This document shows positions 51,157 through 59,483 of a DNA stretch of 64,000 nt, piece by piece. Numbering within the stretch: the stretch's first letter is position 1; each line of letters opens with the position of its first letter. The notes beneath the pieces are model-generated. The model did no database searches. It saw only the letters and a program-made list of their open reading frames with translations, and was not told the origin of the DNA. The DNA is from a virus. The DNA lies in the IMG/VR virus record IMGVR_UViG_3300005542_000007, positions 62,001-126,000 of that record, one strand, 5' to 3'. Made by a program: the position numbers and the translations under genes.

Positions 51157-51929
51157 TAAAATTAAACGGCAGAACAATTACTCCGACCGTATTTCCCGAC
51201 CACTCTTCCCAGGTGTGGAAGGTGCCGGAAGAGTGTTTCCATGTACCAGGGAATGTCATTACTTGGGAATTTGAGAACGAGGCTGAATTTTTACACGTCG
51301 CACAACTCAAGGACCTTATCCACAGCGTGGTGGGATATGGGGAAGTGATTTTGGACCTTCCCTACCTTCCTTACGCAAGACAGGATAAAGAAGTTTCAAA
51401 TAAATCGACCTTTGCACTGCATACGTTTGCAAGGTTGTTAAATTCATTGGAATTTACGAAGGTTGTGGTTTTTGACGCACACAACTACTCTTTGTCGTAT
51501 GAGTTGATTAATTGTCTCGACATTGTTATCCCGGACATCGAACCTCTTGCCAAAGAATTAAATGCTACGGTTGTATACCCAGATTCTGGTGCCGGGACAC
51601 GCTACCAAGATTCTTCAGTTGGGGACGTTATCATTTGTGAGAAAGAAAGAGATCCCTTGACAGGTGAAATCAAAGGTCTTTTAATCAACGATAACATTGA
51701 AGCCGGAACTTATTTGATTGCGGATGACATTTGCGACGGTGGCAGGACGTTCATTGAAGTGGCTAAGAAGCTTTACAAATTCGGAGCTACAGAAGTGCAT
51801 TTGTATGTGTCACATGGGATTTTTTCAAAAGGGCTGCAAGTATTACGAGATGCTGGAATCAAACGAATCTTTACACGAAAAGGAGAAGTACATGAGCAAC
51901 GATTATTTGCCAGCGACACTACTGTGTGA
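51153..51929 (+). CDS. PRPP-synthetase-like enzyme (candidate Adps)
   Basis: 258 residues, shorter than the roughly 310 of bacterial Prs. Core motifs: YLPYARQDKEVSNKSTFAL (ATP/ribose-phosphate loop), VVVFDAHNYSL and the PRT loop LIADDICDGGRTF (residues 188-200). The next gene, overlapping by 38 bases, is NAMPT-like. That pairing is the architecture of the NARP1 pathway, where the Prs-like Adps turns ADP-ribose into ADPR-pyrophosphate. A conventional PRPP supply for NAMPT is the alternative. Confidence 0.75.
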   Translation: MIKLNGRTITPTVFPDHSSQVWKVPEECFHVPGNVITWEFENEAEFLHVAQLKDLIHSVVGYGEVILDLPYLPYARQDKEVSNKSTFALHTFARLLNSLEFTKVVVFDAHNYSLSYELINCLDIVIPDIEPLAKELNATVVYPDSGAGTRYQDSSVGDVIICEKERDPLTGEIKGLLINDNIEAGTYLIADDICDGGRTFIEVAKKLYKFGATEVHLYVSHGIFSKGLQVLRDAGIKRIFTRKGEVHEQRLFASDTTV

Positions 51930-53403
51930 TTTCTACAAGGTCAGCCACCGCGCCCAGTATCCAAAAGGGACGGAAGTGGTGTATTCAACGTGGACGCCAA
52001 GAACATCTCGTTTACTCGACGTTCAGGAAGTGGTTCACTTTGGTGCCCAGGCATTCATCAAAGAATTCCTGATTGAATTCTTCAACAAGAATTTCTTTGA
52101 GCGAGAGCAGGAAGATGTTGTGAACGAATACAAACGAGTGATTCAGTATGCTTTGGGTGATTCTGCTCCCGCCTTTGAGCACATTATTGAATTGCACAAT
52201 TTGGGTTACTTACCGCTTAAAATTAAATCGTTGCCAGAAGGCTCCGTGGTTCCTCTTAGGGTTCCTACATTAACAGTTCAAAATACCCATCCTAAGTTTT
52301 TCTGGCTCACCAACTATATTGAAACTCTCCTTTCTGCCGAGATGTGGCAAGCTTCCACTTCCGCCACAATTGCCAGAGAGTATCGAAGAGTGTTTGAAAA
52401 GTACGCTTTGGAAACGGCTGGCGGTATTGATTTCGTTCAGTTTCAAGGCCACGACTTCTCTATGCGTGGTATGGGAACAGTAGCATCTGCCATAAAGAGC
52501 GGCATGGGACATCTGCTTTCTTTTGCAGGAACGGATACAATTCCAGCAATTCTGGGCTTGGAGCATTACTACAACGCCAACATTGAAAAGGAATTGGTTG
52601 GTACTTCAATCCCTGCTACAGAGCATTCTGTGATGTGTGCTAATGGTCGTGATGAATTCGCCGCTTATAAACGAATTATTACAGAGGTATACCCCAAGGG
52701 ATTTGTATCTATTGTGTCGGATACTTGGGATTTGTGGGAAGTGTTGGATAAAGTAGTTCGTCCTTTGAAGGACACAATCCTTGCTCGTGAAGGCAAAGTA
52801 GTTATTCGTCCAGATAGCGGAGACCCAGTTAAGATTGTTACGGGCGACCCAGAAGGAAAGACAGAGGCAGCACGTAAAGGCGTAATTGAAATCCTGTGGG
52901 ATATTTTTGGCGGCACGTATAACATTGTATGGGACGGTGAGAAAAATGTTGGATACAGGCAACTCGACCCACACATTGGTTGTATTTATGGGGATGCTAT
53001 TACTCGAACTCGTGCTCAGGATATTTGTGAAAGGCTAAAGGCAAAAGGCTTTGCCTCGACCAATATGGTATACGGCATTGGCTCTTATACATACCAGTAT
53101 AATACTCGTGATACTTTTGGGTATGCTATGAAGAGTACCCTTTGTGTTATTAACGGGCAAGAAGTTCAAATCTTCAAAGATCCTGTTACAGATAACGGAG
53201 TAAAAAAGTCACAGAAAGGTGGAGTAAGAGTATTCGAACATAATGGAGAATTAGTATATTTGGATCAATTTTCCTTGGCCGAATCTAATGAAAACACACT
53301 GCTAAGGGATGTATTCGTCGATGGTAAACTATTGGTGGATGAGAAGTTTTCAGATATCAAGGCAAGAGTTCTTCAATCGTTGGAACAAAAAGCTTCTGTA
53401 TGA
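51892..53403 (+). CDS. NAMPT-like nicotinamide transferase (candidate Namat)
   Basis: 503 residues from ATG 51892 (AAGGAG RBS). LLCDFYKVSHRAQYPKGTEV, then MWQASTSATIAREYR, SIPATEHSVMCA with the catalytic-type His, and VIRPDSGDPVKIV are the NAMPT/NadV family blocks. NAMPT joins nicotinamide to PRPP. NARP1 Namat joins nicotinamide to ADPR-pyrophosphate and makes NAD+ directly. Start codon lies within the preceding gene, so the two are translated together. Confidence 0.85.
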   Translation: MSNDYLPATLLCDFYKVSHRAQYPKGTEVVYSTWTPRTSRLLDVQEVVHFGAQAFIKEFLIEFFNKNFFEREQEDVVNEYKRVIQYALGDSAPAFEHIIELHNLGYLPLKIKSLPEGSVVPLRVPTLTVQNTHPKFFWLTNYIETLLSAEMWQASTSATIAREYRRVFEKYALETAGGIDFVQFQGHDFSMRGMGTVASAIKSGMGHLLSFAGTDTIPAILGLEHYYNANIEKELVGTSIPATEHSVMCANGRDEFAAYKRIITEVYPKGFVSIVSDTWDLWEVLDKVVRPLKDTILAREGKVVIRPDSGDPVKIVTGDPEGKTEAARKGVIEILWDIFGGTYNIVWDGEKNVGYRQLDPHIGCIYGDAITRTRAQDICERLKAKGFASTNMVYGIGSYTYQYNTRDTFGYAMKSTLCVINGQEVQIFKDPVTDNGVKKSQKGGVRVFEHNGELVYLDQFSLAESNENTLLRDVFVDGKLLVDEKFSDIKARVLQSLEQKASV

Positions 53404-53416
53404 AAGGGCGAAAAAC

Positions 53417-53596
53417 TTGAGTAATTGTGGTTCTTGTGGAATTGAAGTTCCTGAAGGGCAGCGCCATTGTTCAATGTGTTACGGCGATCCCTACTATGGG
53501 AGTGATGGATATTATTTGGCGTGGTTAGAAGACGCATATCGACAGGAACAAGAGAAGCCGCAATATGAAGAAGGGCCACAGCAGGAGCCCCAATGA
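53417..53596 (+). CDS. Small zinc ribbon protein
   Basis: 59 residues from TTG 53417 (AAAGGG RBS 7 bases upstream). CGSCGIEVPEGQRHCSMC is a classic zinc ribbon, followed by an acidic Gln/Glu tail. Overlaps the next start by ATGA. Confidence 0.55.
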   Translation: MSNCGSCGIEVPEGQRHCSMCYGDPYYGSDGYYLAWLEDAYRQEQEKPQYEEGPQQEPQ

Positions 53597-53790
53597 ACAA
53601 GCGTGTTGCTTACCTCTACATTCTCACAGTATTCTTTGTTGTGGGATTTTATCTGTTTGGTAAGGGTGAAGTATTTGGAATAGAAAGATACAAACACAGC
53701 AAAAATATGTATGGAGCCCTCAAAGCAGCTTATCGAATGGGATACGAAGATGCTAAAGCAGGGCGTTCTATGGACTGGGATGGGGAATAA
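53593..53790 (+). CDS. Small membrane protein
   Basis: 65 residues. AYLYILTVFFVVGFYLFG is a transmembrane helix near the N-terminus; the remaining part (YGALKAAYRMGYEDAKAGR) is helical. Overlaps the next gene start by one base. Confidence 0.55.
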   Translation: MNKRVAYLYILTVFFVVGFYLFGKGEVFGIERYKHSKNMYGALKAAYRMGYEDAKAGRSMDWDGE

Positions 53791-54713
53791 TGAAAGACCT
53801 TATTATGTCGGATGACATTCCTCCCAAACCCATAGGAATTACGAATGGGACTATTACGCTAATGGAAGATGCTTCAGGACTTGCTAGTAAATTGGTTGTT
53901 CAATATCATTACAGCCATAAAACTACTCCCAATCATTTTTTAAGTTTTCTCGTTAATAAGGACCAGGGCGCTTTACAGTTGGGGTATGGTATTCGTCCTG
54001 CTATGAAGCATACCATTTCCAAAGATATTGTAAAGGGTAACTATTGCGAGTTTGATAGGATGTGGTTAAGTGATGTGATGCCAAAGAATAGTGAAAGCCA
54101 AGTTATCGCCTTGTTGTTGAGTTACTTAAAACAAGTACACCCGAGAATTAAATTCGTTATTACTTATGCGGATGAAAGTGTGGGTAATAAAGGTACAATT
54201 TATCAAGCTACCAATGCTATAGAACTTCCCAGTGTTCCAACGGATTTTTACTTGCTTCCTTCTGGTGAACGTATTCATCCTGTAACAATGTGGCATAGGC
54301 ACAAAACCAGAGCAAAAGCTTTTGTAGAGAAACAGTATCCCGGTATTAAACACATTAAAGGAACGTATAAACAACGACGTTATTTATACATTCTTAATAA
54401 CGGTTTGCGGAGAAAGTTTCAAGAGCGAAACGATGTGCTTCCAGCACATAAGGCGAAGTGCGATTCTTCGGCTCCGCTCCAATTTAAGCAAACTAAAAGT
54501 GACGTTATTTTTAAAGAGGTGTTTGATATGAAAAAATTCAATGAAGAATACCCAAAAGTGGTAGAAGGACTGCGGTTATTTTTAGGCGAAATTTACCTTG
54601 CCTTGGAAGAGGGCAAAACCATTTCTAAGGATAATTTTGCCGAGGGTTGCAAAATGCATTTAGGAAACTTAAAACAGTTTATTAGCGACAATGAAACCCA
54701 ACGCCCTAACTAA
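53790..54713 (+). CDS. Mom-like DNA adenine modification protein
   Basis: 307 residues. The Mom family pattern is clear: LVVQYHYSHKTTPNHF, then CEFDRMWLSDVMPKNSESQV, FVITYADESVGNKGTIYQAT and FYLLPSGERIHP. Mom (phage Mu) converts adenines to a modified base that blocks many restriction enzymes. The C-terminal 110 residues are an extra helical part. This is an anti-restriction gene by inference from the family. Confidence 0.75.
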   Translation: MKDLIMSDDIPPKPIGITNGTITLMEDASGLASKLVVQYHYSHKTTPNHFLSFLVNKDQGALQLGYGIRPAMKHTISKDIVKGNYCEFDRMWLSDVMPKNSESQVIALLLSYLKQVHPRIKFVITYADESVGNKGTIYQATNAIELPSVPTDFYLLPSGERIHPVTMWHRHKTRAKAFVEKQYPGIKHIKGTYKQRRYLYILNNGLRRKFQERNDVLPAHKAKCDSSAPLQFKQTKSDVIFKEVFDMKKFNEEYPKVVEGLRLFLGEIYLALEEGKTISKDNFAEGCKMHLGNLKQFISDNETQRPN

Positions 54714-54864
54714 TTGCCAGAGTAAGAAAGCTTTCAAAACTCGCCAGGAAGCTGAGAGTGTAGCTTTGTCCCTTTGGTTTGACCACGAAGTTTACGTGGA
54801 TGTTTATAGCTGTCCAATCTGTGAAAATTACCATTTCACTTCTGGAGATAAAAATGACAGATAA
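54691..54864 (+). CDS. Small Cys-containing protein
   Basis: 57 residues starting inside the mom-like gene. SKKAFKTRQEAESVALSLWF, then VDVYSCPICENYHFTS: a frequent small phage protein layout with one CxxC...H knuckle. Overlaps the next ORF by 11 bases. Confidence 0.55.
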   Translation: MKPNALTNCQSKKAFKTRQEAESVALSLWFDHEVYVDVYSCPICENYHFTSGDKNDR

Positions 54865-55015
54865 CTGTGTTCATCGAATCCTTGTCCACAAATACGATGT
54901 AGACGAGGCAATGCCGCGCATGATAGTTTACGTTTGTATGGATCGTACCTGCAACAAAGAATTTACAATTGTGATTGAAGACGAAACATATTTTGATGTG
55001 CAGGATCAAGTATGA
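54854..55015 (+). CDS. Small hypothetical protein
   Basis: 53 residues from ATG 54854 with TGGAGATAAAA as RBS. CVHRILVHKYDVDE, then YVCMDRTCNKEFTIV with two Cys. ATGA overlap with the next gene. Confidence 0.5.
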   Translation: MTDNCVHRILVHKYDVDEAMPRMIVYVCMDRTCNKEFTIVIEDETYFDVQDQV

Positions 55016-55365
55016 CAGATAAAGAACTTGAGCAGTTGAATGTCAAGATAGCTCGAAAGCTTGGTTGGAGAAAGTTTCGTTTAGAACGAACCCCAGAACC
55101 TATGAAAACCCAACGTATGACTGGAATCTCTTCAGGAAACTTTAGGCACCAATTTGTTCCGGCGTATACAAACAATCTTTCTTACGCTCTTCAAATTGTT
55201 GATTGGGCGAATCGGCATGGGTATGATTTTACATTGGGGAAATGTGCGGCTGGCGGTGCTGTATATATCGCGCATTTCAATAAACAATTCATTCCAAAAA
55301 GATATACAGGAAGAGGCACCCTTCCATCAATGGCAATTTGCATGGCATTTTTAAATATTAAGTGA
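55012..55365 (+). CDS. Phage ABA-sandwich-like protein
   Basis: 117 residues. KELEQLNVKIARKLGW, then YTNNLSYALQIVDWANRHGY and a C-terminal PSMAICMAFLNIK. This order matches the small phage ABA-sandwich domain family, whose function is unknown. The Arg/Lys-rich middle is an insertion relative to most members. GTGA-type overlap with the lipoprotein gene. Confidence 0.55.
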   Translation: MTDKELEQLNVKIARKLGWRKFRLERTPEPMKTQRMTGISSGNFRHQFVPAYTNNLSYALQIVDWANRHGYDFTLGKCAAGGAVYIAHFNKQFIPKRYTGRGTLPSMAICMAFLNIK

Positions 55366-55562
55366 GATATTTTTTAGCTAGTTTGTTCCTCCTATCAGGC
55401 TGTTCTATGTCCAATTTTTATGTATACGGCAACAAGCCGTATTGTTTGGTCCATTATAAAAGTAAATTTGTTGAGTGTTCCTTTGACAGTATGAATGAAT
55501 GCCGGAATAGATATCGAGACCGCGAAGCAACTCTTTGTTATCCATTGAAAAATATTAAATAG
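55362..55562 (+). CDS. Small lipoprotein
   Basis: 66 residues, GTG start. MRYFLASLFLLSGC ends in a lipobox (LSGC) for lipidation and envelope anchoring. The mature part has a CxxxxxxxCR pattern (ECSFDSMNECRNRYRDR). It could act in superinfection exclusion or lysis; its place beside a transporter gene fits envelope remodelling. Confidence 0.6.
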   Translation: MRYFLASLFLLSGCSMSNFYVYGNKPYCLVHYKSKFVECSFDSMNECRNRYRDREATLCYPLKNIK

Positions 55563-55568
55563 GTTCAT

Positions 55569-56741
55569 TTGCGATCCCTCTACCTTTTAGCAATTCTCAT
55601 TTTCTTTAACCAGGGCATTGGCTCTCTTGCTGCCCAACCTCTCTACTACTTCCTTCGGGAAACACTTGGAATTGGCATTCCCACAATTATGATGCTTGGG
55701 GCACTTGCCAATCTTCCCTGGCTGATTAAACCCGTATGGGGATTCCTCAGTGATTCATTCAGCATTTTTGGATATCGTAGGAAGAGTTACATTATTTTGT
55801 TTTCTCTTTTAGGGACGGTTTCTTTTCTTCTTATCGGTCTTTCACCGTTTATTTCCCTTCCCGTTCTTGTCGGTCTGATGATTTTAGGGTCGATTGGAGA
55901 AGCGGGCGGGAATGTAGCCGTAAATGGTATGGGGGTAGAAGAGGGAAACAAGGATGGAACGACAGGTAAGTTTCAGAGTGTTTGTTGGGGAGCATTGGGT
56001 GTGGGTTCCGTTCTTACTGGAGTTACGGGCGGTTACATAGCGGAAAAAGCCTCATACCACCTTGCTTTCGTTATATTGGCTCTTTTCCCTATCCTGATTG
56101 CTGTAATGGCCCTCCGGCATCCAGAGCAGAAAGCAGAAGCTTCACATAAAGCTGTAGGACCCATAATTAAAGACTTTCTAATAAAATTAAAAAATAAGCA
56201 GATTTTCCTTTGCAGCTTGTTTTTATTTTTCCTTTGGTTCAGCCCCTCTTTTGGAACACCCCTTTTGGACAGGATGCGAACAGTGCTCCACATGTCAAAA
56301 GTATGGATTGGCTGGCTTGACACGATTGGGTCTGCTTGCGGAATTGTCGGAGCTATGGTATACTTTAAAGTGAGTAAGAGTATAAACATGAAGCGTTGGT
56401 TGTACTACGGAACGGTCTTAAGTGCTTTGGCTACGTTTGCGTATTTGTACCTGACACCCACCACTTTGTTTTGGTACACAATAGTGTTTGGGGTAGCTTC
56501 ACAGTTCATTCATTTGTTGATGCTGAATCTTATGGCGATGACTTGTCCAGAGGGAACGGAAGCAACCACGTATGCTTTGCTGTGTTCCCTTGTTAATTGT
56601 GCATCTTTCTTTTCTAATTTGGTTGGAGCTAAATGCTTCGCTCTATTTGGGTATAACGGGTTGATTATTATTTCAGGAGTGACAACGCTCATGTGTTTGG
56701 GATTCATTCCGTATCTTGAGGTAAACAAAAATGTCTTGTAA
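55569..56741 (+). CDS. BT1-family MFS transporter (folate/pteridine-like)
   Basis: 390 residues with 11-12 hydrophobic helices. The start is TTG 55569. The N-terminal helix pair with QPLYYFLRETLGIG, then PWLIKPVWGFLSDSF and GYRRKSY, is the BT1 (folate/biopterin) signature. Later helices include FLWFSPSFGTPLLD and TYALLCSLVNCASFF. Function in phage: unknown; supply of a folate-like cofactor for ThyX is possible. Phage-encoded transporters of this family are very unusual. Confidence 0.7.
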   Translation: MRSLYLLAILIFFNQGIGSLAAQPLYYFLRETLGIGIPTIMMLGALANLPWLIKPVWGFLSDSFSIFGYRRKSYIILFSLLGTVSFLLIGLSPFISLPVLVGLMILGSIGEAGGNVAVNGMGVEEGNKDGTTGKFQSVCWGALGVGSVLTGVTGGYIAEKASYHLAFVILALFPILIAVMALRHPEQKAEASHKAVGPIIKDFLIKLKNKQIFLCSLFLFFLWFSPSFGTPLLDRMRTVLHMSKVWIGWLDTIGSACGIVGAMVYFKVSKSINMKRWLYYGTVLSALATFAYLYLTPTTLFWYTIVFGVASQFIHLLMLNLMAMTCPEGTEATTYALLCSLVNCASFFSNLVGAKCFALFGYNGLIIISGVTTLMCLGFIPYLEVNKNVL

Positions 56742-56874
56742 CTGTTACGATTGTCAGTATAAAGAAGAGCTTTATTTATTGAAAGCTTCGCAGGTAGCAC
56801 GACAACAACGGCTTGATATGGTCCTTCAAGAATTAGAAAAGGATCATTGGAGATTTGAAAAATATGCAAAATAG
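56731..56874 (+). CDS. Small Cys-containing protein
   Basis: 47 residues. Starts inside the transporter end (MSCNCYDCQYKEELYLLKA). Ends FEKYAK. Its stop-containing region has ATGCAAAATA, which is the start of the next gene. Confidence 0.5.
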   Translation: MSCNCYDCQYKEELYLLKASQVARQQRLDMVLQELEKDHWRFEKYAK

Positions 56875-57034
56875 AAAGTGTGATTTTCCTCAGACCCCGG
56901 AATTTACACAATGTTCTAAAGGTGAATTGCGTAAGTTGAAAATTCTAGGAAATACCATTGGAGTATTTTGTCAGCTTCACTATCATGTAATGCAATTAAT
57001 CGTATGGCTGAAAATGAAAAAACATGCAAAATAA
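56864..57034 (+). CDS. Small hypothetical protein
   Basis: 56 residues starting at ATGCAAAATA inside the previous gene and ending with the same string, which is the DnaB-like gene start. Contains CDFPQTPEFTQCSKGELRKL. Function unknown. Confidence 0.5.
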   Translation: MQNRKCDFPQTPEFTQCSKGELRKLKILGNTIGVFCQLHYHVMQLIVWLKMKKHAK

Positions 57035-58415
57035 AGAACTCGAATATAATTTTCTGAAGCACGTTCTTACCGATCCCAAATGTGTCCTGAAGGTGCAGGA
57101 ACGTGGAGTTGACGAGAGCTTCTTCGATATACCGACAGTCTCTAAGCTCTTTGGAATCACCATCCGGTATTTCCAAGCTTACAGCGTACTTCCAACCTCT
57201 GCCGATGTTGAGTTGGTCCTTTCTTCCAGCAAATATACAGCAAACTTAGGCGATGATTTTAAAAAACAAATCGCGGTCCTCTTCTCCGAAGTGTCAATCC
57301 TTTCCAATCCTCCAAATTTTGATCTTCTCCTCGACGAGTTGATTCAGTACCACAAAACTAATTTGTTCCAGCAATCCTTGTTTGCTGCTACTGAAGCTCT
57401 CACCAACAACAGTACGGATAAAGCGATTGAAGCGGTTAAGAAGTCGCTTGCCTCCATCGATAAGATTTTTGCTTCCAATTATGATTTGAACGGCAGCATC
57501 GAAGATAATGCGAAACCCCTTTGGGACCAGTTTTTGGATGCAGAGCAACATCCAGAAAAGTACAAGGGAATCAACGTAGGGTTTGATGGATTTGACAAAC
57601 TCACTGGTGGATTGGTTGGTGGGACAGTTACGTTAATTATCGGCGGATGGAAAAGTGCAAAATCCGTTCTCTCAATGAATATGGCGCACAACGTTGCGAC
57701 AAGTGATTTTGCAACTAAGAGGGTTGGCAAGCGAGTGTTGTACCATGTTAACGAGGGGCGGTTCGAGTTGAACCAAGCTCGTCTTGCCTCCTGCGCCACT
57801 GGAATCAATTATACCAGATTGAGCAGAGCTTTGAGGGGCCGCGTTATCTTTACCCAGGCAGAAAGAGATTTGTACGAAAAGTATTTAAAGGGAGATGAAT
57901 TTAAAGAGTTGCGTCACAACCTCATTATCGATTCAGCACCTCCTATCGTTAGTTCCGCTCGTTATGTTGGAGCAAAGATTAAAGAACACAAACCAGAGTT
58001 TGTTATCATCGACTACTTGGGGCTTTTAGGAACGGACCAGAGAGTGAAAGACGATAATGAGAAATTGGGTAAAGTGTCATCTGAAATTGTAGGGTTGGCA
58101 ATTGAACACAACGTACCTATTATCCTGATTGCTCACGTCAATAGGAAAGCGAAACAAGCAGCCGATAAAAATAACGAGGATTATGACAGCGAAGATATGG
58201 GATTGAGTATCGAACCGATTAAGAACGTGGACGCTGTTGTATCCTGGAGGATTGAAGACCCGGAACAATTTAAGCAAACACACAAGGGCATTGGAACGTT
58301 GGCAATTAGAGATGCCAGGAACGTAGAGACAGGAACGTGTCAGCTTTTGGTTGACACAAATTCGATGAGTATAAAGAACATCATTTATGGTGGGATGGGT
58401 GGGCAGCAGCCGTGA
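57024..58415 (+). CDS. DnaB-like replicative helicase
   Basis: 463 residues. N-terminal helical domain about 1-170, then RecA-like core: Walker A GGWKSAKS (207-214), Walker B VIIDYLGLLG, and ILIAHVNRKAK with later DAVVSWRIEDPEQ. This is the replicative helicase fold of DnaB and T4 gp41. The usual G before K(S/T) in Walker A is Ala here. The primase zinc domain is encoded 2 kb downstream. Confidence 0.85.
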   Translation: MQNKELEYNFLKHVLTDPKCVLKVQERGVDESFFDIPTVSKLFGITIRYFQAYSVLPTSADVELVLSSSKYTANLGDDFKKQIAVLFSEVSILSNPPNFDLLLDELIQYHKTNLFQQSLFAATEALTNNSTDKAIEAVKKSLASIDKIFASNYDLNGSIEDNAKPLWDQFLDAEQHPEKYKGINVGFDGFDKLTGGLVGGTVTLIIGGWKSAKSVLSMNMAHNVATSDFATKRVGKRVLYHVNEGRFELNQARLASCATGINYTRLSRALRGRVIFTQAERDLYEKYLKGDEFKELRHNLIIDSAPPIVSSARYVGAKIKEHKPEFVIIDYLGLLGTDQRVKDDNEKLGKVSSEIVGLAIEHNVPIILIAHVNRKAKQAADKNNEDYDSEDMGLSIEPIKNVDAVVSWRIEDPEQFKQTHKGIGTLAIRDARNVETGTCQLLVDTNSMSIKNIIYGGMGGQQP

Positions 58416-58573
58416 GTGATAAAGACAGACCCTGCAAAAACTGTGGAAGACCTGGATATTACCCCGTACATGACATTGTAGGTAGATGCCCAAATCGCAA
58501 TTTTTCATATTACGCACCAAAAGACAATCTCGATTACGTCGAGTGGCTTGCAGAGAAGAGAGGATTGGTATGA
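58412..58573 (+). CDS. Zinc-tag family protein 6
   Basis: 53 residues, GTG start in the DnaB stop (GTGA). CKNCGRPGYYPVH plus RCPN is a variant knuckle; tail PKDNLDYVEWLAEKRGLV. Overlaps ATG 58570 as gtATGA. Clear family member by its tail even though the front differs. Confidence 0.7.
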   Translation: MSDKDRPCKNCGRPGYYPVHDIVGRCPNRNFSYYAPKDNLDYVEWLAEKRGLV

Positions 58574-58686
58574 AGTTTAAATGCCCAAAAGGACATGCAA
58601 GAATGGAGTTGGTTATGGGTGTTGCTGGTGCTTATTGTGGCATCTGTGATAGGATTTACAGTTTTGCACAATTAAAAAAGGATTAA
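58570..58686 (+). CDS. Tiny zinc ribbon
   Basis: 38 residues: CPKGHARMELV, then CGICDRIYSF. AGAGGA (within the preceding gene) is the RBS. Function unknown. Confidence 0.5.
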   Translation: MKFKCPKGHARMELVMGVAGAYCGICDRIYSFAQLKKD

Positions 58687-58690
58687 TAGA

Positions 58691-59482
58691 ATGAGTTTAC
58701 TTAAACACATTTACAATTGGCGTAGGGATCTTCCAGACTGGAGAGATAAACGATACAGGGAGCATCGTTTGCTTGGAGCGTTGCCTCCCCCACCTCCAAT
58801 AGTGGATTTGCGTCAACAATGCAGCCCAGTGGAAGACCAAGGACAATTGGGTTCCTGTACATCCTTTGCTTGGGCAGGAATGCTTGAGTTTCTTGAATTG
58901 CAAGCTTTAAATAATAAAGTTGCTTCTCCTGAAATCCTCACCCCAACTTATACGCCCTTCTCCCATCTTTTCATTTATTACAATGAACGCTTTATTGATG
59001 GGGATGTGAGTCAAGATGGTGGATCACAATTGAGGACAGGAGCACAGGCTGTTGCAACTTATGGAGACTGTAGTGAACCCACTTGGCCGTATCAGATTGA
59101 ACAGGTATTTGTTAAACCCTCTGATGTTGCTTTTGCTGAAGCAGCTAATCACAAAATCAGCGTCTACTCCAGGCTGGAATCGGCTGAGGATTACAAAGCG
59201 TGTTTAGCTGAAGGATTTCCTTTTGTATTTGGTGCGACCTTATACGAGAGTTTTGAAAGTGGAGTTATAGCTTCCACAGGTATTGTTCCAATGCCTTCAA
59301 TGAACGAAAGTGACATTGGTGGACACGCAATCCTTTGTGTTGGGTACGATGAAACAAAGCAGCATTATATTGTGCGTAATTCTTGGGGAACGGGCTGGGG
59401 CGATAAAGGGTATTGTTACTTTCCAATGGAATATATGGAAAACCCAGACCTTTGTTCAGATATGTGGACGGCAAGGAAATAG
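58691..59482 (+). CDS. Papain-family (C1A) cysteine protease
   Basis: 263 residues. The triad is readable: DQGQLGSCTSFAW (Gln50 oxyanion hole, Cys56), GGHAILCVGYD (His212) and VRNSWGTGWGDKG (Asn230). No signal peptide, so it acts in the cytoplasm or on the virion. The N-terminal 40 residues (DLPDWRDKRYREH) are too short for a classic inhibitory prodomain. Such C1A enzymes are rare in phages; target unknown (prohead proteins, host factors or defence proteins). Confidence 0.85.
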   Translation: MSLLKHIYNWRRDLPDWRDKRYREHRLLGALPPPPPIVDLRQQCSPVEDQGQLGSCTSFAWAGMLEFLELQALNNKVASPEILTPTYTPFSHLFIYYNERFIDGDVSQDGGSQLRTGAQAVATYGDCSEPTWPYQIEQVFVKPSDVAFAEAANHKISVYSRLESAEDYKACLAEGFPFVFGATLYESFESGVIASTGIVPMPSMNESDIGGHAILCVGYDETKQHYIVRNSWGTGWGDKGYCYFPMEYMENPDLCSDMWTARK

Positions 59483-59483
59483 A

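Noticed and set aside
53309-53416. Longer N-terminus for the 53417 zinc ribbon gene
   Set aside because: It would lie entirely within the NAMPT-like gene; TTG 53417 has AAAGGG at correct distance.
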